A DNA stretch of 64,000 nucleotides from Actinophytocola sp963840275 (GTDB taxonomy: Bacteria; Actinomycetota; Actinomycetes; Mycobacteriales; Pseudonocardiaceae), in contig CAWIYK010000001.1 in assembly GCA_963840275.1 (NCBI GenBank), positions 733,528-797,527 on the forward strand, written 5' to 3'. Of the stretch, positions 50,655-59,055 are shown piece by piece. Below the pieces are notes generated by a model. The model did no database searches, was not told the DNA's origin, and saw only the letters and a program-made list of their open reading frames with translations. The position numbers and the translations under genes were made by a program. How positions within the stretch are numbered: position 1 is the first letter of the stretch; each line of letters starts with the position of its first letter.

Positions 50655-51632
50655 ATGGAGTACAGGCGACTCGGCCGGTCCGGGCTGGAAGTGTCCACAG
50701 TGGTCCTCGGCTGCATGAGCTTCGGCGACCCGAACCGCGGCAACCACACCTGGACGCTCGACCGCGACGCGTCGCGGACGCTGATCCGCCAGGCATTGGA
50801 GGCCGGCGTCACGACCTTCGACACGGCCAACGTCTACTCGGACGGCAGCAGCGAGGAGATCACCGGCAGCGTGCTCGGCGAGCTCGCAAGGCGGGACGAG
50901 GTCGTCATCGCGACCAAGGTCAACGGGCGCATGGGGCCGGGGCCCAAGGGCGCGGGGTTGTCGCGCGGCGCGATCCTCGCCCAGATCGACGACAGTCTGC
51001 GCCGCCTCGACACGGACTACGTGGACCTGTACCAGATCCACCGGTTCGACGAGAACGTCCCGGTCGAGGAGACCATGGAGGCGCTCGACGACGTGGTCCG
51101 CGCCGGCAAGGTCCGCTACCTCGGCGCGTCGTCGATGTGGACGTGGCAGTTCGCGCGGCTGCAGCACGCGGCGGACCTCAACGGGTGGACCAGGTTCGTG
51201 TCGATGCAGGACCAGTACAACCTGATCATGCGCGAGGAGGAGCGGGAGATGCTGCCGTACTGCCTCGACCAGGGCGTCGGCGTGCTGCCGTGGAGCCCGC
51301 TGGCCAGGGGGCGCCTCACGCGGGACTGGGGCACGACCACCACGCGCACCGAGTCGGACCGGTTCGGCGGCACGCTGTACCGGCAGGCGGAGGACGCCGA
51401 TCGTAAGGTGGTCGACGCGGTCGCGGCGGTGGCGAGCGAGCGCGGCGTGCCACGGGCGCGGGTGGCACTCGCGTGGCTGCTGCACCAGCCGTCGGTCACG
51501 GCGCCGATCGTGGGGGTCACGAAGCCGAGCCACCTGACGGACGCGGTCGAGGCGGTCGGGCTGAGGATGTCGGACGCGGAACTGGCCCGACTCGAGGAGC
51601 ACTACGTCCCGCACCGCCCGGAAGGCTTCTGA
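50655..51632 (+). CDS. Aldo/keto reductase
   Basis: A 325-residue intact aldo/keto reductase: MEYRRLGRSGLEVSTVVLGC start, FDTANVYSDGSSEEI with the catalytic Tyr, VIATKVNGRMG with the Lys, LYQIHRFD with the His, and a C-terminal NADPH-binding section (PIVGVTKPSHLTDAVEAVGL). It is related to the frameshifted copy at 32594-33629. It acts on small aldehydes or ketones with NADPH. It lies alone, 41 bp after the second chitinase gene. Confidence 0.87.
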   Translation: MEYRRLGRSGLEVSTVVLGCMSFGDPNRGNHTWTLDRDASRTLIRQALEAGVTTFDTANVYSDGSSEEITGSVLGELARRDEVVIATKVNGRMGPGPKGAGLSRGAILAQIDDSLRRLDTDYVDLYQIHRFDENVPVEETMEALDDVVRAGKVRYLGASSMWTWQFARLQHAADLNGWTRFVSMQDQYNLIMREEEREMLPYCLDQGVGVLPWSPLARGRLTRDWGTTTTRTESDRFGGTLYRQAEDADRKVVDAVAAVASERGVPRARVALAWLLHQPSVTAPIVGVTKPSHLTDAVEAVGLRMSDAELARLEEHYVPHRPEGF

Positions 51633-51743
51633 CCAGCTACTTCGCCGTCGCCAGGAGCTGAGTCGCCGCCGCGCGGGCCTGGTGCGCCGGCTCGGGGTGC
51701 TGGTGATCGCGGCCGTGACCATCGCGCCCTCCGCGCCGACCGC

Positions 51744-52002
51744 GTGCACGCCGCGGCGGTACAAGAGGTCCTCTGCAGCGTCGAGGCCGCGGAGGACGCG
51801 TGGAACACCCGCGACCCGCACCGTGTGGCGCAACCGGACACGTTCGTCAACGGCCGCGACGAGGTCGTCGCGTTCCTGTCGGGGAAGTGGGAGCGCGAGC
51901 CGCGAGGCGAGCATCAACGACCTGCGCATCGACGAGTCGGAGCGTCGTATCTTCGGCTCGCGTGAGGCAGCCGAGCACGGCGTGGAGTTCCCGCTGCGGT
52001 AG
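51744..52002 (+). pseudogene. DUF1348 (NTF2-like) gene remnant
   Basis: Two frames carry pieces of a DUF1348 protein: VEAAEDAWNTRDPHRVA, then NGRDEVVAFLSGKWERE in one, and ASINDLRIDESERRIFG in the other. The intact family has about 150 residues with WRNR-type and KWxxEL motifs; the segment from KWERE to SINDL is missing, as is the start. Non-functional. It ends just before repeat copy 2. Confidence 0.65.
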
Positions 52003-52016
52003 CGCGAGCGGCCGTC

Positions 52017-52104
52017 GGCCCCCCGGCATCCAGCGTAGCGGCGGGCACCGACAGTTCGGGGCACGCAGCCGTACGGCTGTGGACAACCTGCGCGCTGTGG
52101 ACAG
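52017..52104 (-). repeat. Dispersed repeat copy 2, with PafBC-type promoter
   Basis: On the minus strand CTGTCGGTG-N8-TACGCT (52054-52032). To the right are TGTGGACAA (52078-52086) and TGTGGACAG (52096-52104), as in copy 3. The left arm is diverged (GGCCCCCCGGCATCCAG). It sits downstream of the HNH gene. The rest of the gap to the HNH stop (52105-52231) shows no further feature. Confidence 0.65.
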
Positions 52105-52231
52105 TTCGACCGCGCGACCTTCGCGCGCGACGGACCGTCGGACCCTTGCCGTGGGCGAACTCGTGTTTGGTGACTTGACCGCGACCTGCTGTCACGGTGC
52201 ACGGCGGGCCCCTTCTTATGGCGGATTTGGT

Positions 52232-53452
52232 TTACTCGCGTTGGTGTAGCAGATTGCGTTGCGGAACCCGGTGAGGGGCGATCCACCGGGGCGGGATGAA
52301 TTCCGGCAGCCCGATAGTGCTCATTCGGACTTCCCATTCGGAGTGGTGGATCATTCGGTGATGTCGCCGGCACAGCAGTACCAGGTTATTGAGATCCGTT
52401 GGGCCGCCGTCCAGCCAATGTTGGATGTGGTGGGCGTCGGCCCAGCGCGCGGGACGTCCACAGTTCGGGAATGCGCATCCCTTGTCTCGGGTGTTCAGTG
52501 CGACTCGTTGTTTGGGGGTGACCAGGCGGCGGGTGCGGCCCACGTCCAGCGGTACTGACGCACCGTTCATCACTACCGGTACGACTCCGCAGTCGCACGC
52601 GATCCGTCGTGCCGCGGCTGCTGGGAGCAGTGCGCCGCCTTCCAGGGTGGCGGTGCCGATTCCGGCGAGGAGGTGGGTGTAGTCCATGGTGGCGTTGAGG
52701 TGTGGCTTCTCCCCGCCTCGGGCAGGAAGGTCCGGTGAGTCGATGGCGTGGTGGATGACGTCGCAGAACGCGTCGCCGAGTCGTTGGGTCGGGTGCCGGT
52801 CATCGGATGGACCGTCCGGCTTTGCGAGCGCACCCAGCATCGCGGCGAGTTCTTCGGCGGCTTCGGGTTCGATCTTCCCGGCGAAGTGCATCCAGCCGGC
52901 CTGGTCACGCCGGCTGCGGAACGTGTTCTTCGGTCCTGCCAGCGCCTCGTCGGCAGGTTGGTCGCCGTCGGGGTCGATCCGCGCCAGCAACGTCTCGCCG
53001 TGGGAGCGGACCACCGAGGAGTGCGCCATCCGGGCGGTCTCGACGAGGTGTTTCTGCACGATCTCCGCGGTGTCGCCTGGTGCCCAAGCGGGGATCTTCT
53101 TCACCGACTCGGCGATCGCATCCACGTGATCCGGATCCAGTACGCCATCCCGCAGTGCGTCGCGCACCAACGGCAATGTCGGCGGAGTGACATGGCCGGT
53201 GGGCGTCAGCACCTCCGCGACCAGATCAGCCTGCGCGATCAACCGGGAGGCCCGACGCGGCGTGATCCGCACCAGATCCGAGACCAATGCACTCAAACTC
53301 GAATACCCGGCCGCACGGGCGACATCGGATTGTTCTAGTTCAGCGATAACTGTCAATGCGGAACCGTGGAGCTTCCGCATCTGGGTCGTGATCTCCACCA
53401 GATTGTGGGCAAGCTCCGGCAACCCGGGCGGGGTTTCCACGAAGCTCGTCAT
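52232..53452 (-). CDS. DUF222/13E12-family HNH endonuclease
   Basis: A 406-residue protein. The DUF222 helical region spans about residues 15-300. A C-terminal HNH nuclease has CAFPNCGRPARWADAHHI, then GGPTDLNNLVLLCRRHHRMIH, giving the H-N-H residues and a CxxxxC/CxxH zinc site. It belongs to the 13E12 repeat family, which is multicopy in mycobacteria; several mycobacterial members are DNA-damage induced. Base composition is somewhat less GC-rich than its neighbours. A LexA-like box lies at 53485-53500, and copies of one repeat flank the gene, suggesting a mobile or amplified unit. Confidence 0.87.
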   Translation of the reverse strand: MTSFVETPPGLPELAHNLVEITTQMRKLHGSALTVIAELEQSDVARAAGYSSLSALVSDLVRITPRRASRLIAQADLVAEVLTPTGHVTPPTLPLVRDALRDGVLDPDHVDAIAESVKKIPAWAPGDTAEIVQKHLVETARMAHSSVVRSHGETLLARIDPDGDQPADEALAGPKNTFRSRRDQAGWMHFAGKIEPEAAEELAAMLGALAKPDGPSDDRHPTQRLGDAFCDVIHHAIDSPDLPARGGEKPHLNATMDYTHLLAGIGTATLEGGALLPAAAARRIACDCGVVPVVMNGASVPLDVGRTRRLVTPKQRVALNTRDKGCAFPNCGRPARWADAHHIQHWLDGGPTDLNNLVLLCRRHHRMIHHSEWEVRMSTIGLPEFIPPRWIAPHRVPQRNLLHQRE

Positions 53453-53484
53453 GGCTTTTATTCTACCCGTGAACCCCGACTATT

Positions 53485-53500
53485 TCGAACGCACGATCGA
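53485..53500 (-). promoter_or_regulatory. LexA-like SOS box
   Basis: On the minus strand TCGATC-GTGC-GTTCGA; the actinobacterial SOS consensus is TCGAAC-N4-GTTCGA, so eleven of twelve half-site positions match. It lies 33 bp ahead of the HNH start codon. Confidence 0.6.
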
Positions 53501-53565
53501 GGGAATGTTGGTGACTATCAGCAACGAAACGTGAATTCTTCGTCAACGATGGAACGGCAGGGCCT

Positions 53566-53726
53566 TGGCCTCCGGCCCCCGATTTCCAGCCTACGGCAGC
53601 ACACCGACAGAAATGAGCGCGGCGGACGCGGCTGTGGACAACCGGGTCGGTTGTGGACAGCTGGCCGTCACGTGGTCGGTCTCGTCGGTATCCTGGTCTA
53701 CGCTGGAAATCGGGGGCCGGAGGCCA
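53566..53726. repeat. Dispersed repeat copy 3, complete with inverted ends
   Basis: Left end 53566-53593 and right end 53699-53726 are 28-bp inverted repeats with one mismatch. The left end includes a minus-strand CTGTCGGTG-N8-TAGGCT (53610-53588) aimed at the HNH gene. The right end includes a plus-strand, weaker TCGTCGGTA-N8-TACGCT. Between them are TGTGGACAA (53633-53641) and TGTGGACAG (53652-53660). The right end stops one base before the stop codon region of the permease gene, so it may also act as its terminator. Confidence 0.8.
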
Positions 53727-53727
53727 G

Positions 53728-55818
53728 CTACCCGGCGCGCACGCGGCTGCGGTACAGCAGCCACACGAAGTACGGCGCCCCGATGATCGCGGTCATCAGC
53801 CCCGCCGGCAGCTGCCCCGGCGCGATCACCGTGCGGCCGACGGTGTCGGCGGCGCACACCAGCACCCCGCCGAGCAGGGCTGCCACCGGCAGTGTGCGGG
53901 CGTGTCGGCGGCCCACGATCGCGCGGGCGGCGTGCGGTGCCACGAGTCCGACGAACACGATCACGCCGACGCCGGCCACCGCAGCGCCGGTCAGCAGCAC
54001 CGCGCACGTCAGCAGTAGCAACCGTGACCGCGGCACGTGCACGCCGAGCACCCTCGGCGTCTCGTCGTCGACGGACAGCAGGTCCAGCTCGCCCCGGGCG
54101 CGGATGAGCACCGGCAGCACGATCAGCACCGCGAGCATCATCGGGACGAGGTGCTCGAACGACCGCCCGTAGGTCGAGCCGCCGAGCCACGTCAGCGCCT
54201 TCGTCTCGTTCCACGGGTCGGTCAGTGTGATCAGCAGCGTGATCAACGCCATCGAGCCCGCGTGGACGCCGAAGCCGATCAGCACCAGTCGCTCACTCGC
54301 GAAGCCGCCGCGTGCCGCGAGGATGAACACCAGCACCATCGCGAGGGCACCGCCGAGGCCCGCGAAACCCGCCTGTGTCCAGAACCCGACACTCGGCACG
54401 AGCGTGATCACGGTGACGGCACCCAGCCCGGCACCCCCGGATACCCCGATGATTCCCGGCTCCGCCAACGGGTTCCTGGCGACCGCCTGAATCAGTGCGC
54501 CGGCCAGCGCCAGGGACACGCCCGCCAGCAGCGACGCGACGACGCGTGGCGCGCGGTTCTCCATGACGTTGCTGACGATGGGACCGGCCTGCCCGCTCAG
54601 CCAGTTGACGACGTCGCCGAGCAACAGCTTCGTGTCGCCGAGTAGCGCGGAGCCGACCACGACCGCGACGGCGATCGTCAGCAGCACCACCAGGATCAGG
54701 CGGTAGCGGGCCGGGCTCACGCCACCGCGGGCGCCGGCCGCGGGCGGCTCCGCGGTCGCGCTCGTCACGCGGATGTTGCGTGCCAGCACGATGAGGAAGA
54801 TCGCGCCGAGGATCGTCGTCACCACGCCGGTCGGCACCTCGAGCGCACCCTGCGACCCGATCACCGCGCGCAGCAACACATCCGCACCGATGAGCAGCGC
54901 GACCCCCGTCGCGGCCGACACCGGGACGAGTGCCGCGTGCCGGTGCAGCCCCGGCACGGCACCGGCGAGCAGCCGGACCAGCGCGGGGGCGGCGAGCCCG
55001 ACGAACCCGATCGGACCGGCGAGCGTGACGGCGGCCGCCGCCAGCAGCACCGCGAGCACGACCGCCGCCGCCCGGATCCGTCCCACGTGGACACCGAGCG
55101 TCCGCGCGTGGTCGTCGCCCAGGTACACGAGGTCGAGGCGGCGGGCCATCGCGAGCAGCAGCACGAGCGCGACGCCGACGAGCGGCGCGAGCGTCCGCAC
55201 CCCGCCGAGCCCGTTCTGGTCCAACGAACCGGCGCCCCACGCGAACAGGCCCCTGGTCTCCTGGGAGAACAGCAGCAGCAGGATGTAGGTGAGCGAGGAC
55301 ATCGCCAGCGCGAGCGCGGTGCCGGCGAGCACCAGCCGGACGATCCCGGTGCCGCCGGTGCCGGACAACGCCAGCACCACCATGGCCGCCGCGAGCCCGC
55401 CGACGAACGCGATGCCGGTCGCGCCGAGCAGTGGCAACGACACCCCGAACGCGGCGACCGCGACGACCGCGAGGTGCGCGCCCGCGTCGACCGCGAGGGT
55501 GTCCGGCGCCGCCATGATGTTGCGTGCCACCGACTGCAGCACCGCGCCGGACGCGCCGAGCGCGACGCCGACGAAGACGGCCGCGAGCAGCCGGGGGAGT
55601 CGGGACTCGATGACGATCGCCTCGGTGCCGTCGGCACTCGCGCCGAACATCAGGCGCAGCACGTCCCACGCGTTCGTGCTCGCCGTGCCCTGCGTGAGGT
55701 GCACCGCCGCGCCGAGGACGATCAGCGCGCCGAGGCCGACCACGAGCAGCGTGAGTCGGCCGCGGCGCCGGACCGGCGCGACCGGTGGCGCCGGCCGGAC
55801 GACCGTCATCGTGTCCAC
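53728..55818 (-). CDS. Fused FecCD-type siderophore permease (two permease domains)
   Basis: A 696-residue membrane protein made of two FecCD permeases in tandem, about residues 20-350 and 370-690. Each has the helix signatures of the family (GLGALIVLGAAVHLTQG, GASGAVLQSVARN; then VGSALLGDTKLLLGDV, ALAGALIQAVARNPLAEPGIIGVSGGAGL). Single-chain doubles are known from FhuB. It forms the whole channel for iron-siderophore import. GTG 55818 or ATG 55809 could be the start; neither has a clear RBS. The last gene of the operon. Confidence 0.87.
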   Translation of the reverse strand: MDTMTVVRPAPPVAPVRRRGRLTLLVVGLGALIVLGAAVHLTQGTASTNAWDVLRLMFGASADGTEAIVIESRLPRLLAAVFVGVALGASGAVLQSVARNIMAAPDTLAVDAGAHLAVVAVAAFGVSLPLLGATGIAFVGGLAAAMVVLALSGTGGTGIVRLVLAGTALALAMSSLTYILLLLFSQETRGLFAWGAGSLDQNGLGGVRTLAPLVGVALVLLLAMARRLDLVYLGDDHARTLGVHVGRIRAAAVVLAVLLAAAAVTLAGPIGFVGLAAPALVRLLAGAVPGLHRHAALVPVSAATGVALLIGADVLLRAVIGSQGALEVPTGVVTTILGAIFLIVLARNIRVTSATAEPPAAGARGGVSPARYRLILVVLLTIAVAVVVGSALLGDTKLLLGDVVNWLSGQAGPIVSNVMENRAPRVVASLLAGVSLALAGALIQAVARNPLAEPGIIGVSGGAGLGAVTVITLVPSVGFWTQAGFAGLGGALAMVLVFILAARGGFASERLVLIGFGVHAGSMALITLLITLTDPWNETKALTWLGGSTYGRSFEHLVPMMLAVLIVLPVLIRARGELDLLSVDDETPRVLGVHVPRSRLLLLTCAVLLTGAAVAGVGVIVFVGLVAPHAARAIVGRRHARTLPVAALLGGVLVCAADTVGRTVIAPGQLPAGLMTAIIGAPYFVWLLYRSRVRAG

Positions 55819-55825
55819 TGTGGAG

Positions 55826-56803
55826 TTACTTGTTCAGCGCGTCGACGGCCGCGTCGACGTACTGTGCCATCGACTTCGGGCCGCCGAACATCCAGTAGGA
55901 GTCCGGGAAGCGCTGCACCTTGCCGCTCTTCACGAACGGCAGGCTCGTCCAGATGGCGTTGTCGGCCAGCTCGTCGGCGTACGGGTCGCCGCCGTCCGCG
56001 GTGTTCGCCATGTACCAGAACCGCACGTCGCCGAGCACGGTCAGGCCCTCGACGTCGGCCTGCGCGAGCCCGTAGGCCGGGTCGCCCGCCATCGGCCACG
56101 GGTTGGTCAGGCCGATGCGCTCGAACACGTCGGACACCAGCGAACCCTTGGCGAACGGGCGGATGGCGACCGAGCCGGAGTCCACATAGGCGTCGGAGAA
56201 CGCGACCGGCTCGCCGGCCGCACCCGCCTTCTCCACGGCCGCCTTGCCCTCGGCGAGCTTGTCGTCGAAGTCGGACTTCAGCTGCGCGGCCTTGTTCTCG
56301 GTGCCGGTCGCCTTCGCGATCATGCCGAGGCTTTCGAACATCGACCCGATGCTGTCCTTCGCGTCGCTGCCCTTGATGACGAGCACCGGGATCTTCGGCT
56401 CGATCTGCTCGAGCGCGCCCTCGACGAGGCTGTCGGTGACGATCACCAGGTCGAGGTTCAAGCCACCCAACGAGTCCATGCTCGGCTCGCCCCGGGTGCC
56501 GATGTCCTTCACGGTGTCGTCGAGCGGGGCCGAGCTCACCCAGTTGTCGTACCCCTTGATGTCGGACACCCCGACCGGCATGACGCCGAGCGACACCAGG
56601 TGCTCGGCGCCGTTCCATTCCGTCGCCGCGACCCGCTTGGCCGGCGCGTCGAGCCTGACCTCCTTGCCTCGGGAGTCGGTGACGGTGACCGGGTCACCGG
56701 ACGGCGCGTCGTTGGCGGCGGCCGGCTCCTCCGTGGTGCCGCAGCCGGCCGCGAACAGCGCGGCGGCCACGGACAGGCCGATGATCACACGGGTGGTACG
56801 CAT
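55826..56803 (-). CDS. Iron-siderophore ABC substrate-binding lipoprotein
   Basis: A 325-residue class III solute-binding protein with a lipoprotein signal (LFAAGCGTTEE, Cys near residue 21) and a PeripBP_2 fold: VTVTDSRGKEVRLDAPAKRVAA, GVMPVGVSDIKGY, LDLVIVTDSLVEG and WPMAGDPAYGLAQADVEGL. ATG 56803 follows AGGAGAG. It delivers a ferric siderophore to the fused permease encoded downstream. Confidence 0.9.
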   Translation of the reverse strand: MRTTRVIIGLSVAAALFAAGCGTTEEPAAANDAPSGDPVTVTDSRGKEVRLDAPAKRVAATEWNGAEHLVSLGVMPVGVSDIKGYDNWVSSAPLDDTVKDIGTRGEPSMDSLGGLNLDLVIVTDSLVEGALEQIEPKIPVLVIKGSDAKDSIGSMFESLGMIAKATGTENKAAQLKSDFDDKLAEGKAAVEKAGAAGEPVAFSDAYVDSGSVAIRPFAKGSLVSDVFERIGLTNPWPMAGDPAYGLAQADVEGLTVLGDVRFWYMANTADGGDPYADELADNAIWTSLPFVKSGKVQRFPDSYWMFGGPKSMAQYVDAAVDALNK

Positions 56804-56820
56804 CGCTCTCCTAGGTTTGG

Positions 56821-57660
56821 TCACGCTGTGGTCGCGCGGAGGCCGGCGTCGTTGTAGCGACCGACCGCGCGGGTGTGGAGGTGGCCGTCGATCGGGTCGG
56901 TGTCGACCTGGACGCGGATGCCGTACGCCCGCGTGAGGTTCGTCGGCGTCAGCACGTCTTCCGGCGCGCCGGTGGCGGTGATCCGGCCGTCCTCCAACAG
57001 GAGCAGCCGGTCGGCGATCGCGGCGGCCTGGTCGAGGTCGTGCAGGACGACGCCGACCCCGACGCCGTGCTCGTCGGCGAGGTCGCGGATCACGTCGAGG
57101 ATCTCGACCTGGTAGCGCAGGTCGAGGAAGGTCGTCGGCTCGTCGAGCAACAGCAGCGCGGTGTCCTGCGCGAGGCAGCTGGCGAGCCAGACGCGTTGCG
57201 CCTGCCCGCCCGAGAGCGCCTGCACCGGACGGTCGGCGATCGGGGTGAGGCCGGTGAGCGCCATGGCACGTTCGATCGCGGCCGGGCCCTCGGGGTCGCG
57301 GCCGCCCCACCGGGAGCGGTGCGGGTGCCGGCCGAACTCGACCAGCTCTCGAACGCACAGCCCGCCGGGTGCGGTCCGCTGCTGGGACAGCATCGTGATC
57401 CGCTGGGCGAGGTCGCGGCCGGACAACGCGCGCAGGTCGGCGCCGTCCGCGAACGTCACCGCGCCGGCGACCGGCGGGTGCAGCCGGGCGAGTGCGCGCA
57501 GCAGCGTGGACTTCCCGCTGCCGTTGGGCCCGATCAGCGCCGTCACGGTGCCCGCGTCGAGCGAGATCGACGCGGCGTGCACGACGACGTCGCGTCCGTA
57601 GGCGACGTCGATCTCGGTGGCGGACACGCCGGTGGCGGCGGGCGGCGGGGTTGCTGGCAC
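56821..57660 (-). CDS. Iron-siderophore ABC transporter ATP-binding protein
   Basis: A 279-residue ATPase of the FecE/FhuC group: Walker A IGPNGSGKSTLLRALARLHPP start, Q-loop LSQQRTAPGG, signature LSGGQAQRVWLA, Walker B LLLLDEPTTFLDLRYQ with the FLD-LRYQ wording typical of siderophore ATPases. GTG 57660 follows TGGGG. The first gene of the operon, just downstream of the IdeR-like box. Confidence 0.9.
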   Translation of the reverse strand: MPATPPPAATGVSATEIDVAYGRDVVVHAASISLDAGTVTALIGPNGSGKSTLLRALARLHPPVAGAVTFADGADLRALSGRDLAQRITMLSQQRTAPGGLCVRELVEFGRHPHRSRWGGRDPEGPAAIERAMALTGLTPIADRPVQALSGGQAQRVWLASCLAQDTALLLLDEPTTFLDLRYQVEILDVIRDLADEHGVGVGVVLHDLDQAAAIADRLLLLEDGRITATGAPEDVLTPTNLTRAYGIRVQVDTDPIDGHLHTRAVGRYNDAGLRATTA

Positions 57661-57675
57661 GACCCCACAGTAAAG

Positions 57676-57694
57676 ACAGGCTTGCCTTACCTAC
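57676..57694 (-). promoter_or_regulatory. IdeR/DtxR-type iron box
   Basis: GTAGGTAAGGCAAGCCTGT read on the minus strand matches the consensus TTAGGTTAGGCTAACCTAA at 13 of 19 positions, including AGG, AGGC and CCT blocks. It lies 16 bp ahead of the start codon of the siderophore operon and predicts iron repression. Confidence 0.7.
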
Positions 57695-57775
57695 AAGTCC
57701 GGGTGTGCGAGTCACCTCACGCGCCCGGTCGCTCACGCTAAGTGCGATGCCGTGGCGCTTGTAAGATCGAACGGC

Positions 57776-58159
57776 ATGAGCTGCCGACTGACCGAACTGG
57801 TCCTCGACTGCATGGATCCGGTGGCGCTGTCCCGTTTCTGGTGTGAGGTGCTCGGCTACGTCGAGCTCAGCCGCGAAGAGCCGGAGGACGGCATCGAGAT
57901 CGGCCCGGAGTCCGGTCGCGGCGGCGCCGCACCGACCATCGTGTTCAGCCGGGTCACCGCGTCCAAAAGGGACAAGCTGCGGCTGCACCTCGACGTGAAC
58001 CCGGTGGACCGCGACCAGGACGCCGAGCTCGCGCGGCTGTTCGCGCTCGGTGCCCGGACCGCGGACGTCGGCCAGGACGGCACCGAGTCGTGGCACGTCC
58101 TGCAGGACCCCGAGGGCAACGAGTTCTGCCTGCTGCGCAGCCAGCTCCCGGAGCTGTAG
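57776..58159 (+). CDS. VOC superfamily (glyoxalase-like) protein
   Basis: A 127-residue protein of the glyoxalase-like type: CRLTELVLDCMDPVALSRFW, EVLGYVE, then RLHLDVNPVDRDQDAE and LQDPEGNEFCLL. The DPEGNEF ending is the standard close of the fold. ATG 57776 is preferred; TAAGAT (57762-57767) lies just ahead, so the message may be leaderless. Function unknown. Confidence 0.8.
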   Translation: MSCRLTELVLDCMDPVALSRFWCEVLGYVELSREEPEDGIEIGPESGRGGAAPTIVFSRVTASKRDKLRLHLDVNPVDRDQDAELARLFALGARTADVGQDGTESWHVLQDPEGNEFCLLRSQLPEL

Positions 58160-58165
58160 AGCCCG

Positions 58166-58357
58166 TTAGCCGCGTTGCACGAACAAGCACATCCTGTGGT
58201 CGAAGAACGGGGTCACCTCGAGGGTGTCGGTCAGGGTGGCGACGTTCGACGTGGGGTCGGCCAGCGTGATGAAGTGGTACGTGCCCGCGGGCAGGCGCAG
58301 GCTCACCGCGGGACGGCCCGCCGTCGTCGGGCAGGTCTGTGACCCGTGACGGCTCAT
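58166..58357 (-). CDS. Hypothetical short protein or gene fragment (63 residues)
   Basis: A strand-rich reading (AVSLRLPAGTYHFITLADPT, LEVTPFFDHRMCLFV) that looks like the end of a beta-sandwich domain. No start site of quality, no family recognised. Could be the remnant of a secreted protein. Confidence 0.35.
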   Translation of the reverse strand: MSRHGSQTCPTTAGRPAVSLRLPAGTYHFITLADPTSNVATLTDTLEVTPFFDHRMCLFVQRG

Positions 58358-58409
58358 GCTCTCGAGGGGACCACGACGGCGCCGGGAGCGGTCCCGGGTC
58401 GGCCGGTTG

Positions 58410-58429
58410 TTGACATGAAACCCGGTTCC
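58410..58429 (+). promoter_or_regulatory. Island operator with TTGACA, GAAAC-CCG-GTTCC
   Basis: TTGACATGAAAC-CCG-GTTCC, the composite block seen at 13194 and 16630, lies 45 bp ahead of the lipoprotein ATG and far from the island. It predicts that the lipoprotein belongs to the same regulon. Confidence 0.6.
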
Positions 58430-58474
58430 GGGAAGGGCGGGAACCGCGCGGCGTCGGCGGTGGTCCAACCCGGC

Positions 58475-59017
58475 ATGTCCGCACGAACGGTCGCCGTGCT
58501 CGCGTTGGTGCTCCTGCTCGCCGGCTGCGCCACGCGGAGCCCCGGCGCGCCGGTGGCGGAGGACACCGTCGGCGTCGTCATGCCGGCCGACTTCGGCGGC
58601 ACCGTCGACTACGGCAACGGCTCGCTCCCGCCGCCCCACCACTACGAGTGGCGGGTGACCATCGCCGAGACGACCGCCGAGGTCGAGTGGCGACCGGGCT
58701 ACGACGAGGCCGAGCCGTGGCGCCAGACCGTCGACGTCACCGCGGCGCAGCGGGAACGCTGCTACGAGCTGCTCCGCGACGCCGGCGTGTTCGAGCTCGG
58801 CCCGGAGACCGACGAGGAGATGGTCGGCGGCCCGACCGGCTCGGTCGAGCTGGTCGCCGGCGGCCGGACCCACGACCCCGGCACGCTGGGCACCAGCCGC
58901 GCCGGTCAGGACGTGCTCGACGACGTCGTCGCCGCGATCGAGGAGCTGGTCCCGGCCGACGTGTGGAGCGGCTTTCGTGACCAGCAGGAGCAGTGGGCGG
59001 CAGAGCACCCCGGGTAG
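58475..59017 (+). CDS. Lipoprotein of unknown function
   Basis: A 180-residue protein with a lipoprotein signal (VAVLALVLLLAGCATRSPG, Cys near 18). The mature part has DFGGTVDYGNGSLPPPHHYEW and a cystatin-like strand pattern (RVTIAETTAEVEWRPG), ending EQWAAEHPG. ATG 58475 is chosen because it starts the signal; earlier in-frame ATGs lie inside the operator region. No family recognised. Regulated, by position, by the operator at 58410-58429. Confidence 0.75.
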   Translation: MSARTVAVLALVLLLAGCATRSPGAPVAEDTVGVVMPADFGGTVDYGNGSLPPPHHYEWRVTIAETTAEVEWRPGYDEAEPWRQTVDVTAAQRERCYELLRDAGVFELGPETDEEMVGGPTGSVELVAGGRTHDPGTLGTSRAGQDVLDDVVAAIEELVPADVWSGFRDQQEQWAAEHPG

Positions 59018-59055
59018 CGTTGCGGTGATCCGCAGCCGCTGAGACGAGGGAGCCC

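Noticed and set aside
53566..53726. Paired TGTGGACA words as a replication origin
   Set aside because: Only two boxes per repeat copy, and no dnaA, dnaN or parAB genes nearby; dispersed copies argue for a repeat element.
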